Assembly: GCA_018830325.1 (NCBI GenBank)
Contig: JAHJSQ010000033.1
Span: 39,845 to 103,844 of the forward strand
DNA: 64,000 nt
Source of the DNA: Gammaproteobacteria bacterium
GTDB lineage: Bacteria > Pseudomonadota > Gammaproteobacteria > Methylococcales > Methylomonadaceae
Direction: 5' to 3'
Each line of letters starts with the position of its first letter. The first letter of the stretch is position 1. Positions 1 to 10,658 of this stretch are shown here, one piece after another. The notes under the pieces were generated by a model. That model saw nothing but the letters and a program-made list of their open reading frames with translations, had not been told where the DNA came from and did no database searches. Position numbers and translations under genes: made by a program.

Positions 1-1
1 A

Positions 2-118
2 TATGTCATTATGCTAAAGAACACGGTCAGCCAAATGGTTTATAAACATGCCATTTCAACGATCGTTCCAGGAAAGCCCGTAAAAATCACCCGTGATAAC
101 GAACTCATTGAAGATTAA
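2..118 (+). CDS. hfq: RNA chaperone Hfq, C-terminal part
   Basis: The 5' end of the gene lies outside the window. The 38 visible codons contain the Hfq Sm2 region, with the motif YKHAIST (residues of the YKHA signature that line the RNA-binding pore), followed by a short tail ending in ELIED. Hfq is a hexameric RNA chaperone that pairs small RNAs with mRNAs. The tail is short compared with the long C-terminal extension of E. coli Hfq. The stop codon lies 19 bases before the start of hflX, as expected for the conserved hfq-hflX-hflK-hflC operon. Confidence 0.93.
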   Translation, partial: YVIMLKNTVSQMVYKHAISTIVPGKPVKITRDNELIED

Positions 119-137
119 CGATACAAGGAGCGCTTGA

Positions 138-1400
138 TTGTTTGAGCGTCCAAATGCCGGTGAACGGGCCGTGCTCGTTCACCTCACCTTACATACTTCA
201 CCCGAAGACCTTTCGGAATTGAAAGAATTGGCTAAGTCGGCGGGCGCCGATCCGGTTTATGTGTTGACCGGCAGTCGGCAAAGCCCCGATTCGAAATATT
301 TTATCGGTACCGGCAAGCTTGAGGAGCTCAAGCAGGCTATTAGCGATTATTCGGCCGATATCGTCTTGTTTAATCATCCTTTGTCACCAAGCCAAGAGCG
401 CAACCTCGAAAAAGCGTTGGAAGTTCGTGTGGTCGATCGCAATGGTTTGATCTTGGATATTTTTGCGCAGCGGGCGCAGACTTTCGAAGGCAAGCTTCAA
501 GTCGAATTGGCTCAATTGCGACATTTATCCACTCGCCTGATTCGCGGCTGGACGCATTTGGAGCGGCAAAAAGGCGGGATCGGCTTAAGGGGGCCCGGCG
601 AAACACAGCTCGAAACCGACCGCAGGCTTTTGGGGGGGCGGATCAAGCAAATTCAACGCCGCTTGAATAAAGTTGCCAAACAGCGACATCAAGGGCGAAG
701 TAAACGTAAAAAAGCTGAAGTTCCATCGGTTTCGCTGGTCGGTTATACCAATGCGGGGAAGTCGACGCTATTCAATACATTGACCGGCGCGGAAATTTAT
801 GCGGCCGACCAGTTATTTGCGACGCTCGATCCGACTTTGCGCCAATGCGTATTGCCTAATAATGCCGAAATTGTCTTGGCCGATACCGTCGGATTCATTC
901 GGCATTTGCCTCATGAGTTGGTTGCCGCTTTCAGATCAACATTACAAGAAGCTAGCGAGGCTAATCTACTTCTGCATGTGATCGATGCTAATGCCGAAGA
1001 CCGCGATGAAACTATCGCCCAGGTCAATCAGGTTTTAGAGGATATCGAAGCGGATGAAATCAGACAGCTGCAAGTGTTTAATAAAATTGACCTTTTGCCG
1101 GATATAGAGCCGCATATCGATAGGGATGATGAAGGTAATGCTCTGAGAGTCTGGTTGTCGGCCGAAACCGGTGCGGGTATTGATTTGCTTTATCAGGTAT
1201 TAGCCGAAATTTTTGCTTCCAGCAAAGTGCGACGACAGATCAATCTTTTGCCAACTCAAGGCGACGTTCGAGCGAAGCTTTTCCGTCTGGGGACGGTCCT
1301 CGAGGAAGAAGTGAGCGATACGGGAGGATGGGATTTACTAGTCGAAATCGATAAAAAGCATTTGGGTGTTTTGAAATCGCTTGATAAGTTGGAGGCGTAG
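138..1400 (+). CDS. hflX: GTPase HflX (ribosome-splitting / ribosome rescue factor)
   Basis: This is a 420-residue protein of normal length for HflX, a GTPase that binds the 50S subunit and splits stalled ribosomes. The N-terminal HflX domain fills about residues 1-190, including the RGPGETQLE segment. The G domain follows, with the P-loop GYTNAGKST at 202-210, DTVGF at 249-253 and NKID at 315-318. The start is a TTG at 138, placed 7 bases after the Shine-Dalgarno AAGGAG at 125-130; the resulting N-terminus (MFERPNAGE) matches the family. It follows hfq directly and precedes hflK. The TTG start may lower translation relative to hfq; that is an inference. Confidence 0.96.
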   Translation: MFERPNAGERAVLVHLTLHTSPEDLSELKELAKSAGADPVYVLTGSRQSPDSKYFIGTGKLEELKQAISDYSADIVLFNHPLSPSQERNLEKALEVRVVDRNGLILDIFAQRAQTFEGKLQVELAQLRHLSTRLIRGWTHLERQKGGIGLRGPGETQLETDRRLLGGRIKQIQRRLNKVAKQRHQGRSKRKKAEVPSVSLVGYTNAGKSTLFNTLTGAEIYAADQLFATLDPTLRQCVLPNNAEIVLADTVGFIRHLPHELVAAFRSTLQEASEANLLLHVIDANAEDRDETIAQVNQVLEDIEADEIRQLQVFNKIDLLPDIEPHIDRDDEGNALRVWLSAETGAGIDLLYQVLAEIFASSKVRRQINLLPTQGDVRAKLFRLGTVLEEEVSDTGGWDLLVEIDKKHLGVLKSLDKLEA

Positions 1401-1707
1401 TATGAATATTCTTATCTCGATAGGTGGGTTTGTACAAAGGCGGTTTTTTTAGGATAATCGCCGACTTGATGATTATCCATATCCAAATGTTTTTTGCTCT
1501 TTTCGTGTTCGCGGTTTTTATCGGAAGCAGTCAATAACAATAAGGGTAAAACATGAGAGCCAAAAATAATTTTTGTTTAAATTTATATGTTTATTAAGTG
1601 ATTGAAGCGGTTGCGAATGTTGATTATTCGTATCGTCGATTTTTTATTTTACTGTAATAGACGTCTTTTTAATGTTTAATTTAAGAAAATCCAAATGGAG
1701 CATAGCT
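1401..1707. other. intergenic region before hflK
   Basis: This 307-base AT-rich gap has no credible ORF. It contains an 8-bp perfect inverted repeat (GGATAATC at 1452-1459 and GATTATCC at 1471-1478, 11-base loop) without a good T-run. The AT-rich 1560-1680 part is the likely site of an hflKC promoter, but I cannot name its elements with confidence. Confidence 0.4.
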
Positions 1708-2892
1708 ATGTCCTGGAATGAGCCTGGCGGCGGTAAAAAAGATCCTTGGAGCGGTCGTGGAGGAGACGATAAAGGTCCTCCGGATCTGGATGAAGCGATC
1801 AGAGCGCTTCAGGAAAAGATCGGCGGAATTTTTGGCGGCGGTGGCGGTGGCGGCAGTTCGCCGGGCGGATCGATGAAAGGTTTCGGGTTTCTTGTTGGAG
1901 GCGCTGTCGTTCTATGGGGGCTAAGCGGCTTTTATATCGTCGACGAAGGTAATCACGGCGTCGTTACGCGTTTCGGTAAATATACCGAAACGACGCAAGC
2001 CGGTTTGAATTGGCACATTCCTGCTCCGATCGAAAGCGTCGAATTAGTAAATGTCAGACGACAACGTTTTATCGAAGTCGGTTATCGTAGTGGCGGCTCT
2101 CAACAGACTTTAGGATCGGTGCCGAAAGAAGCATTAATGTTGACTAAGGACGAAAACATCGTCGATGTCCGTTTGGCTGTGCAATATCAAGTCAAGGATG
2201 CGAAGGATTTCCTGTTCAATGTCGTTAGCCCTGAGATCACACTAAAACAGGTGACCGAAGCGGCTCAGCGTGGAGTGGTTGGGTCGAGTAAAATGGACTT
2301 TGTCTTGACTGAAGGACGTACTGAAATTGTGGCGCAAATCAAGGAGGAAATTCAAGATGTCATGGATTCTTATGAATCTGGCGTCCAAATAACCAGTGTC
2401 AACTTGCAGGATGCTCAGCCGCCTGAGCAAGTTCAGGGTGCGTTTGAAGATGCGATCAAGGCTCGAGAAGATCAGCAGCGTTTGATCAATGAGGCGGAAG
2501 CATACTCGAACGATGTGATACCGAAAGCGCGCGGCGCCGCGGCAAGAAAAATGGAGGAAGCCGAAGGTTATAAGCAGCAGGTGATAGCTCGTGCTGAAGG
2601 TGAAACCAGTCGTTTCTTGGCATTGCTCGGGGAATATAAAAAGGCCCCCGAGGTGACTCGCAATCGCTTGTACATCGAATCGATGCAAAGTGTATTGACC
2701 CATTCGAATACCGTTTTTCTCGATGTAAAAGGCGGTAATAATTTGATGTATTTACCTTTGGATAAATTGATTAAACAATCTCCAACGGAAGAATCCGCGC
2801 CAAAGCCTCAAACCGGCAGCGTGACGCAAACTAGGCCGCTCGATCCGGTTTTTCGAACTACTACTCGCGGTCGTGAAGGAAGGGGACGCTAA
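1708..2892 (+). CDS. hflK: HflK, membrane SPFH/band-7 protein (FtsH modulator)
   Basis: HflK forms with HflC a membrane-anchored periplasmic complex that encloses and modulates the FtsH protease. The 394-residue product has a Gly/Pro-rich cytoplasmic N-terminus (starting MSWNEPGGG, as in the family), a run of glycines, one transmembrane segment near residues 50-70, then an SPFH/band-7 domain with the typical start YIVDEGNHGVVTRFGKY, a coiled-coil stretch rich in E/A/R (about 250-320) and a variable tail. An ATG 12 codons upstream (1672) is possible, but the ATG at 1708 has GGAG at 1697-1700 and gives the conserved N-terminus. Its TAA overlaps the hflC ATG (TAATG), so the two are translationally coupled. 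Confidence 0.96.
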   Translation: MSWNEPGGGKKDPWSGRGGDDKGPPDLDEAIRALQEKIGGIFGGGGGGGSSPGGSMKGFGFLVGGAVVLWGLSGFYIVDEGNHGVVTRFGKYTETTQAGLNWHIPAPIESVELVNVRRQRFIEVGYRSGGSQQTLGSVPKEALMLTKDENIVDVRLAVQYQVKDAKDFLFNVVSPEITLKQVTEAAQRGVVGSSKMDFVLTEGRTEIVAQIKEEIQDVMDSYESGVQITSVNLQDAQPPEQVQGAFEDAIKAREDQQRLINEAEAYSNDVIPKARGAAARKMEEAEGYKQQVIARAEGETSRFLALLGEYKKAPEVTRNRLYIESMQSVLTHSNTVFLDVKGGNNLMYLPLDKLIKQSPTEESAPKPQTGSVTQTRPLDPVFRTTTRGREGRGR

Positions 2893-3749
2893 TGACTTTG
2901 AATAAACTTTTAATCGGTGTGGCCGCAATTCTATTTCTTGGATTGATGTCCATTTTTACCGTATCGGAAACCGAAAAAGCGATTAAATTCAAATTGGGTG
3001 AAATCGTCAAAGACGACTACGAGTCCGGCATTCACTTCAAATGGCCAATCGTCAATAATGTCAAAAAATTCGATAGTCGTATTCAAACGATGGATACCAC
3101 GCCGGAGCGTTTTTTGACCGCCGAGAAGAAAAACGTCATCGTCGACTCTTTTGTTAAATGGCGTATAGGTAATGTCAAGGCGTTTTATACGGTAGTTGGC
3201 GGCGATATTAATCAGGCCAATTTAAGACTGGATCAAATCATTAAGGATGCTTTTCGTAGCGAATTCGGTAAACGCGATATCACGCAGTTGGTCGCGACCG
3301 ACCGAAAAATCATTCGGGAAATCTTGATTGATAAAACTAGAGAGATCGCGGCGGATTTAGGTCTCGATATCATCGACGTTCAAGTCAAGCGTATCGATTT
3401 ACCGTCTGATGTCAGTAGCTCGGTGTTTAGAAGGATGGAAGCCGAACGTGAGCGGGTAGCCAGGGAGTTTCGCTCTCAAGGTTCCGAAGCCGCTGAACGT
3501 ATTCGATCCGATGCTGATAGACAGCGTGTCGTAATTCTTGCCGAAGCCTTTAGAGAGGCCGAGAAGCTGCGAGGCGAAGGCGATGCGATTGCGGCCGATA
3601 CTTATGCTAAAGCGTTTACTAGAGATTCGGAATTTTACAGCTTTTACCGTAGTATCAATGCTTATAAAGATACCTTTAGTGATACCGACCGATTGATGGT
3701 CATTGATCCGGAATCGGAGTTCTTTAAGTACTTCAAGTCTCAGAAATAA
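2892..3749 (+). CDS. hflC: HflC, membrane SPFH/band-7 protein (FtsH modulator)
   Basis: This is the partner of HflK in the FtsH-modulating complex. The 285-residue protein has an N-terminal signal anchor (about 5-22), then a band-7 domain (VSETEKAIKFKLGEI onward) and a charged helical region (about 190-240) typical of HflC. It begins at the ATG overlapping the hflK stop by one base. It is followed by a 9-bp hairpin and a strong rho-independent terminator, so the hfq-to-hflC transcription unit probably ends here, before hisZ. Confidence 0.96.
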   Translation: MTLNKLLIGVAAILFLGLMSIFTVSETEKAIKFKLGEIVKDDYESGIHFKWPIVNNVKKFDSRIQTMDTTPERFLTAEKKNVIVDSFVKWRIGNVKAFYTVVGGDINQANLRLDQIIKDAFRSEFGKRDITQLVATDRKIIREILIDKTREIAADLGLDIIDVQVKRIDLPSDVSSSVFRRMEAERERVAREFRSQGSEAAERIRSDADRQRVVILAEAFREAEKLRGEGDAIAADTYAKAFTRDSEFYSFYRSINAYKDTFSDTDRLMVIDPESEFFKYFKSQK

Positions 3750-3766
3750 AAACGGGTAAATTTTAA

Positions 3767-3789
3767 TGTTCAATCGTTTCGATTGAACA
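3767..3789 (+). other. perfect hairpin downstream of hflC
   Basis: TGTTCAATC at 3767-3775 pairs with GATTGAACA at 3781-3789 across a 5-base loop. There is no T-run after it. It may protect the 3' end of the hflKC mRNA or act together with the terminator that follows. Confidence 0.5.
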
Positions 3790-3801
3790 CTTGACAACGC
3801 T

Positions 3802-3831
3802 AACGCTCCGTCTTGACGGGGCGTTTTGTTT
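3802..3831 (+). terminator. rho-independent terminator after hflC
   Basis: The arms AACGCTCCGT (3802-3811) and ACGGGGCGTT (3816-3825) pair with a single G-T wobble around a CTTG loop. They are followed by TTGTTTG. The site is 18 bases upstream of the hisZ start. Confidence 0.82.
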
Positions 3832-3848
3832 GAGTGGATACGTAAAAA

Positions 3849-6351
<2,503 letters not shown>

Positions 6352-6367
6352 CACAAAGCTCCCCACA

Positions 6368-6395
6368 GAAACGTCTGGTTTATTCCGGGCGTTTC
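6368..6395 (+). terminator. possible terminator hairpin after purA
   Basis: GAAACGTCTGG (6368-6378) can pair with CCGGGCGTTTC (6385-6395) using two G-U pairs around a TTTATT loop. There is no T-run after it, so termination is uncertain. Confidence 0.4.
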
Positions 6396-6443
6396 CGATG
6401 ATTCCATCGGCAAGACTGAGCGCTCCCTGCTCATTAACTCCCT

Positions 6444-6522
6444 ATATATCCATCGTAGATCAAAATTCGGCACCGGGGTGCCTCCTAAGGCACTGCCGAA
6501 ATTTGAAGTGCGAAAGGTATAT
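6444..6522. repeat. family C palindromic repeat, short form
   Basis: This is an imperfect palindrome of about 79 bp. The core arms TCAAAATTCGGCA and TGCCGAAATTTGA pair with one mismatch, and the right end reads AAGTGCGAAAGGTATA. The same arms occur at 8697, 10753, 26714, 31517, 34020 and 38820 in this window, always between genes. It is non-coding and REP/MITE-like. Confidence 0.8.
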
Positions 6523-6529
6523 TCAAAAA

Positions 6530-6792
6530 TTAGCTATAAAATTAGGATTCGGTCATAAATAACTTCCCTATTTTTGGAGGGTTCGGTTGCTCGATTGGCA
6601 GGTGTCGGCGGCAGGGCAGATTTTTGCTCCTGCAAAATCTGCATTCATGCCATCCTTGGCAATTAGTCACCGCCGTCAAGCCTACATGGACCTATTCACG
6701 GCGTCCTGCCAAGCGAGTTACCGAACCCTCGACAAAGTTCATAACTCCAGGAAGTTATTTTTCACGAAATCCTTAGCTAATTTAATAGCTAA
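6530..6792. repeat. family A inverted-repeat element (MITE-like)
   Basis: This element of about 260 bp has nested inverted arms. The outer arms are TTAGCTATAAAATTAG (6530-6545) against 6773-6792, then ATAACTTCC against GGAAGTTAT. The inner 26-bp arms begin GAGGGTTCGGTTGCTCG and end in the mirror CCGAACCCTC. The centre carries a second inverted pair, GCAGATTTTTGC and GCAAAATCTGC. Related copies lie at 18365, 39684, 48083 and 56996. The right end runs into the stop codon of the PEBP gene. ORFs that cross it are repeat-derived. Confidence 0.82.
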
Positions 6793-7358
6793 CGTTCGTA
6801 AGTTCCCACCCATTCGGCTTTGTCGAGAATATGTCCTTGCATCGCCTGTTCAAGTTCGGCTTTGGTGGGCTCATAAAGGTTGGGTAGTTCGATATCTAAG
6901 GCATAGAGTTTATGAAAATATCGGTGCCGGCCGATCGGCGGGCATGGTCCCCGGTAGCCGGTTTGTTTCCAATCGTTCTTGCCTGGTAAGGTTCCTTCGG
7001 GCAACGCATCGGCGCCAACGCCTTGTGGCAGGCCGGTTGCTGTGGGCGGGATGTTGTAGAGCACCCAATGTACCCAGGTCATTTTCGGGGCTACCGGGTC
7101 CGGCGCGTCGGGATCATCGACGATCAGCGCCAGCGTTTTGGCGTTTGCCGGTATTCTGGACCAAGTCAATGCCGGTGAGATATCGTCTCCGTCGCATGTG
7201 AAAGTTTTGGCGATCGGGCCGTGTTCGTTGAAATCGGGGGATTGAAGTTTAAGGCTCATGGTTTGGGCTCCTTCGGCGGCGAGACCGTAAGAACAGACGG
7301 TTATCAGACTCAACAATAACAGCAAGCGAAATGAAACGGGAATAGCTTTTCTAGGCAT
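6789..7358 (-). CDS. YbhB/YbcL-type PEBP (Raf-kinase-inhibitor-like) protein, exported
   Basis: The 189-residue product belongs to the phosphatidylethanolamine-binding protein family, whose bacterial members have no firmly settled role. A signal peptide (about residues 1-28, SFRLLLLLSLITVCSYGLA) points to the periplasm. The ligand-pocket motifs DDPDAPDP and WVHWVLYNIPP, then YRGPCPP and HRYFHKLYALD, are intact. The ATG at 7358 is preceded by GAGGAG at a good distance. The gene is convergent with purA. Its stop codon lies in the last bases of the family A element, so the element inserted at or just beyond the 3' end without visibly shortening the protein. Confidence 0.9.
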   Translation of the reverse strand: MPRKAIPVSFRLLLLLSLITVCSYGLAAEGAQTMSLKLQSPDFNEHGPIAKTFTCDGDDISPALTWSRIPANAKTLALIVDDPDAPDPVAPKMTWVHWVLYNIPPTATGLPQGVGADALPEGTLPGKNDWKQTGYRGPCPPIGRHRYFHKLYALDIELPNLYEPTKAELEQAMQGHILDKAEWVGTYER

Positions 7359-7498
7359 CGGGAATCTCCTCGTTATGTGAAATTCTTAATGCCCAACATA
7401 AACCGTCGGCTCGTGTCCGGCAAGCTTTTCGTTAATTCGGAGACTGTCAAGGCTTTTCGATTGCAAAAAAATCAAAAAATAATTTGACCATAACTGGC

Positions 7499-7710
7499 TT
7501 ATACACACCAAGCGCATTAAGCGATTTTTGGGGCGAAAATCATAAATCAAGGACTTACAGAAATCGGAATTGATTCGTAAGTTATTGATTTAATGAAAAT
7601 ATGAGACTTGTATAAAAAATGATCAATTTAACAAAACCGTAATAATTGCGCGGCATCGAAGCATTCATCATCAAGATATGCACAGAGTTATCCACAGGTT
7701 TTGTGGGTAA
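7499..7710. promoter_or_regulatory. cluster of DnaA-box-like sequences
   Basis: TTATACACA lies at 7499-7507, TTATCCACA (the perfect consensus) at 7688-7696 and TGTGGGTAA at 7702-7710 (inverted, one mismatch to the consensus TTATNCACA). The sequence between is AT-rich. The pair at 7688 and 7702 faces inward with a 5-base gap. The cluster could bind DnaA (an origin-like, titration or regulatory site), but the region is not next to dnaA, dnaN or gidA, and GATC sites are sparse. Confidence 0.45.
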
Positions 7711-7789
7711 CTGAAATTAACCAATCAACAGTGAGACTTAGCCGATTTTCGTGAAATGATTTTAAGAATCGCGCGTAATTCGTCATTAT

Positions 7790-7981
7790 CCTAAAAAGAT
7801 CAGTTGGCATGTGTTGTAGGTCGTTCGTGCTGAGCCAAGTCGAAGCATGAAGGGTCTACAATACTTTCACCGACCTGGTGAAGCCTCAAACTACCGTTCA
7901 CCCTTCGACAGGGCTCTCCTGAGCGTAGCCGAAGGGCTCAGGGCGAACGATAGTTTGAGATACTCAAATGATCTTTTTAGG
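7790..7981. repeat. family B inverted-repeat element (MITE-like)
   Basis: The 192-bp element has 17-bp terminal inverted repeats: CCTAAAAAGATCAGTTG at 7790-7806 and CAAATGATCTTTTTAGG at 7965-7981, matching at 16 of 17 positions. Inside are the palindromic stretches GAAGCATGAAGGGTCTAC and CCTTCGACAGGGCTC...GAGC...GAAGGGCTCAGGGCGAAC. Related pieces lie at 8320-8385, 18670-18685, 39955-40085 and 56876-56995. Confidence 0.78.
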
Positions 7982-8399
7982 TTAAAAGCCTGCCATCCTT
8001 GGCGGAATGACGGGCTCCCCTTAACTTAATGGTAGTGATGGAGGGCCTTGGGAAATGAGGAAAAGTATTTTTAACGCGTTTGCCTTGCATTTAAGCGCCT
8101 TTCGGATGAAACCTTATAAAAGTCGTGGTCAGTCGTGGTCAAGCGCGCATTAAAATAACTACCAATTAAAAAGCAAAAGAGATCGGGTTATTTTTCTTAC
8201 CGTCGGTTCAATAAAGAATTAAGAAGATTATCGGCGCTTTGGAATGCTGGAAAGATTTGCTTACCGTAAGGCTGACAGGATTCTAGACGCTCCCCACTTA
8301 GTAAGCATTCTGAATCCTGTCCGCCACCCTTCGACAAGGCTCAGGGCGAACGGGATTTAGAATGCTCAACTGATTTCTTTAGGTTCAAGGTGCATATTG

Positions 8400-8610
8400 T
8401 GGCGCATGGCGGCAGAGAGAGTAAGACGGCCGTTATTCTTAACGGCGTCGATCTCGGTTTTTTTTTCAATCAACCGCGTGATGATGTGTTTGCCGATTTG
8501 TTCGGCCTTAAAATTAAGTTTGTTGCGGGTAAGTTGGTACTCACGGAATGGCGCATGGCTTGGATGTGATTATCGATGCGGCCGAAATGTTGCGGGGTCG
8601 TGATGGCATT
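8400..8610 (-). pseudogene. frameshifted coding remnant, family not recognised
   Basis: Read on the minus strand, one frame gives a protein-like start (TPQHFGRIDNHIQAMRHSV, about 8608-8545). After a frame change at about 8542 a second frame continues with EYQLTRNKLNFKAEQIGKHI and further helical, charged sequence down to about 8400. Both halves look like genuine protein and neither is a complete ORF, so this is probably a decayed gene fragment. I cannot name the family. An overlapping plus-strand ORF is the alternative reading. Confidence 0.35.
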
Positions 8611-8696
8611 TCTGGTTCCCACGGAGGACCGTGGAAACGAGGAAAACGCCGTTCTCCCCAGGTGATCATGACGGCGAGCGCAGAGCATGGGAAATA

Positions 8697-8935
8697 TACC
8701 TATCGGAGATCAAAATTCGGCACCGGGGTGCCCGTCAAAGGACGCCGTGAACCCAGCACCTAAATTATCCAACGCAATTAATCATGGCCATTGAGTTATG
8801 GAATTTAGATGCTGGGTGAATACGTCCCTGTAGGCTCTATGCCAGCTCCATGCTGGCAAAGCCTTTGCCGAGCACCCCGGTGCCTCCTAAGGCACTGCCG
8901 AAATTTGAAGTGCGAAGGGTATATATACTCGGCGC
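8697..8935. repeat. family C element, long form, with nested M element
   Basis: The left arm (GATCAAAATTCGGCACCGG) and right arm (TGCCGAAATTTGAAGTGCG) of family C flank an internal segment with GGACGCCGTGAA...TACGTCCCTGTAGG. That segment is split by the 65-bp M element at 8752-8816. Compare the copy at 10753-10929, which has the same internal segment without the M insertion. Confidence 0.78.
8752..8816. mobile_element. M element (65 bp) with 4-bp target duplication TGAA
   Basis: The ends CCCAGCACCTAAATT and AATTTAGATGCTGGG are near-perfect 15-bp inverted repeats. It is flanked by TGAA at 8748-8751 and again at 8817-8820, while unfilled copies of the host sequence have the corresponding site once (TGAA at 57130-57150 and 18550-18570 on the minus strand; a variant TAAA at 10811-10814). 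It is too short to encode anything. Confidence 0.8.
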
Positions 8936-8962
8936 TGCCGTTTGCTATCTTTATCGGGCCGA

Positions 8963-10627
8963 TTAAGTCAATTTCTTGTATTTGATCCGGTGCGGATTGT
9001 CGGCATCGGTGCCTAAACGGCGATGGCGGTCGGCTTCGTAATCGGCGTAATTGCCTTCGAACCAGACCACTTGGCTGTCGCCTTCGAAGGCCAGCATGTG
9101 TGTCGCGATCCGGTCTAGGAACCACCTGTCATGCGAAATGACCACGGCGCAGCCGGGGAAGGCCAGGAGCGCTTCTTCAAGTGCGCGCAGGGTTTCGACG
9201 TCGAGATCGTTAGTTGGTTCGTCGAGCAGCAAGACGTTGCCGCCGCTTTTCAATAGCTTGGCCAGGTGCACGCGGTTGCGTTCGCCGCCGGACAAATCGC
9301 CGATGCGTTTTTGTTGGTCGCCGCCTTTGAAGTTGAAGCGGCCGACATAGGCGCGCGATGGCGTTTCGTATTTACCGACCGTGATGATGTCGAGGCCGTC
9401 CGAAATTTCTTCCCAAACCGTTTTGTTCGGGTCTAGGTTGTCGCGCATTTGATCGACATAGGCCAGTTGTACGGTTTGACCGATTGTCACGGTGCCGGAG
9501 TCGGGTTGTTCAAATCCGGCCATCATACGGAACAGTGTCGTCTTACCGGCGCCGTTCGGGCCGATGATTCCGACAATCCCGCCCGGCGGGAGTTTGAAGC
9601 TCAAGTCGTTAATCAGTAATCTATCGTCGAATCCCTTGTTGATGTTATCGGCGTGAATCACGATATCGCCGAGGCGAGGGCCGGGTGGAATATAAATTTC
9701 TTGGGTTTCGTTACGTTTTTGCGCTTCTTGCGAAGATAGTTCTTCAAAGCGCGCCAAGCGAGCCTTGCTTTTCGCATGGCGGCCTTTCGGGTTGGAACGT
9801 ACCCATTCCAATTCGGCCTTCATCGATTTCATTCGGGAAGATTCCTGGCGTTCTTCCAGTTCCAAACGTTTTTCTTTTTGTTCGAGCCAGCTCGAATAAT
9901 TGCCTTCCCAAGGGATGCCTTGTCCGCGATCCAGTTCCAGAATCCAACCGGCGACGTTGTCGAGGAAGTAACGGTCATGCGTGACCGCGACGACGGTGCC
10001 GGAGTAATCGTGTAGAAAGCGTTCCAGCCATGCGACCGATTCGGCATCTAAGTGGTTGGTCGGTTCGTCGAGCAGCAGCATGTCGGGGTTGGATAGCAAC
10101 AGTCGGCATAATGCGACGCGGCGTTTTTCACCGCCCGATAGTTTCGTGACATCGGCGTCCCAATCCGGCAGGCGTAGCGCATCGGCAGCGATTTCCAGCT
10201 TACGGTCTAGTTCCCAAGCGCCGGCCGCTTCGATTTTATCTTGGAGTTCGGCTTGTTCGGCCAGCAGGGCATCGAAGTCGGCATCGGGGTCGGCAAAGGC
10301 GTTGCTGACTTCGTCGAATCGGGTCAGTATCGCTTTGATTTCCGCTACGGCTTCTTCGACGTTGCCGCGCACGGTTTTGTTAGGGTCGAGTTGCGGTTCT
10401 TGTGGTAAGTAACCGATATGAATGCCTTTTTGCGGGATCGCTTCGCCTTCAATATCTTTGTCGATTCCGGCCATGATGCGTAATAGCGTCGATTTGCCCG
10501 AGCCGTTCAAGCCCAGCACCCCGATTTTGGCGCCGGGGAAGAAGGATAGCGAAATATCCTTTAGGATATATTTTTTGGGCGGGACAATTTTGCCTACCCG
10601 GTTCATTGAATATATGTATTGAGCCAT
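8963..10627 (-). CDS. ettA: energy-dependent translational throttle protein EttA (ABC-F ATPase)
   Basis: EttA binds the ribosomal E site and gates entry into elongation according to the ATP/ADP ratio. The 554-residue product is full length with two ABC domains: Walker [10 protein letters not shown] (39-47) and signature [11 protein letters not shown], then Walker [10 protein letters not shown] and signature [11 protein letters not shown]. Between the signature of the first domain and the second lies the arm/linker region with [14 protein letters not shown]. The start at 10627 ([19 protein letters not shown]) matches the family; the frame is open further upstream. It is a cytoplasmic soluble ABC protein, not a transporter. 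It stands alone, with repeats on both sides. Confidence 0.96.
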   Translation of the reverse strand: MAQYIYSMNRVGKIVPPKKYILKDISLSFFPGAKIGVLGLNGSGKSTLLRIMAGIDKDIEGEAIPQKGIHIGYLPQEPQLDPNKTVRGNVEEAVAEIKAILTRFDEVSNAFADPDADFDALLAEQAELQDKIEAAGAWELDRKLEIAADALRLPDWDADVTKLSGGEKRRVALCRLLLSNPDMLLLDEPTNHLDAESVAWLERFLHDYSGTVVAVTHDRYFLDNVAGWILELDRGQGIPWEGNYSSWLEQKEKRLELEERQESSRMKSMKAELEWVRSNPKGRHAKSKARLARFEELSSQEAQKRNETQEIYIPPGPRLGDIVIHADNINKGFDDRLLINDLSFKLPPGGIVGIIGPNGAGKTTLFRMMAGFEQPDSGTVTIGQTVQLAYVDQMRDNLDPNKTVWEEISDGLDIITVGKYETPSRAYVGRFNFKGGDQQKRIGDLSGGERNRVHLAKLLKSGGNVLLLDEPTNDLDVETLRALEEALLAFPGCAVVISHDRWFLDRIATHMLAFEGDSQVVWFEGNYADYEADRHRRLGTDADNPHRIKYKKLT

Positions 10628-10658
10628 TTTGTGATGGATTTCCGGTATGTGAGTGGAA

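Larger units (their letters stand above)
7359..8962. other. 1.6-kb gene-free region with DnaA boxes and layered repeats
   Basis: There is no intact gene between the PEBP gene and ettA. From left to right it holds an AT-rich stretch with three DnaA-box-like sequences (7499-7710), a family B element (7790-7981), a fragment of family D (about 7985-8037), family B-like debris (about 8320-8385), a frameshifted coding remnant (about 8400-8610), a half family G palindrome (about 8612-8640), and a long family C element carrying a nested M element (8697-8935). Confidence 0.75.

Noticed and set aside
6587..7201. Long plus-strand ORF over the family A element and antisense to the PEBP gene
   Set aside because: Its first third is repeat sequence that also appears as an ORF in other copies (for example 48065-48391), and the rest mirrors a well-supported gene on the other strand.
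7359..7800. Chromosomal replication origin
   Set aside because: DnaA boxes are present, but neighbours typical of oriC are absent, GATC sites are few and no skew can be computed over a single window. Kept only as a DnaA-box cluster.
8397..8763. Two short plus-strand ORFs before ettA
   Set aside because: They cross repeat borders, lack ribosome-binding sites and conflict with a more protein-like reading on the minus strand.
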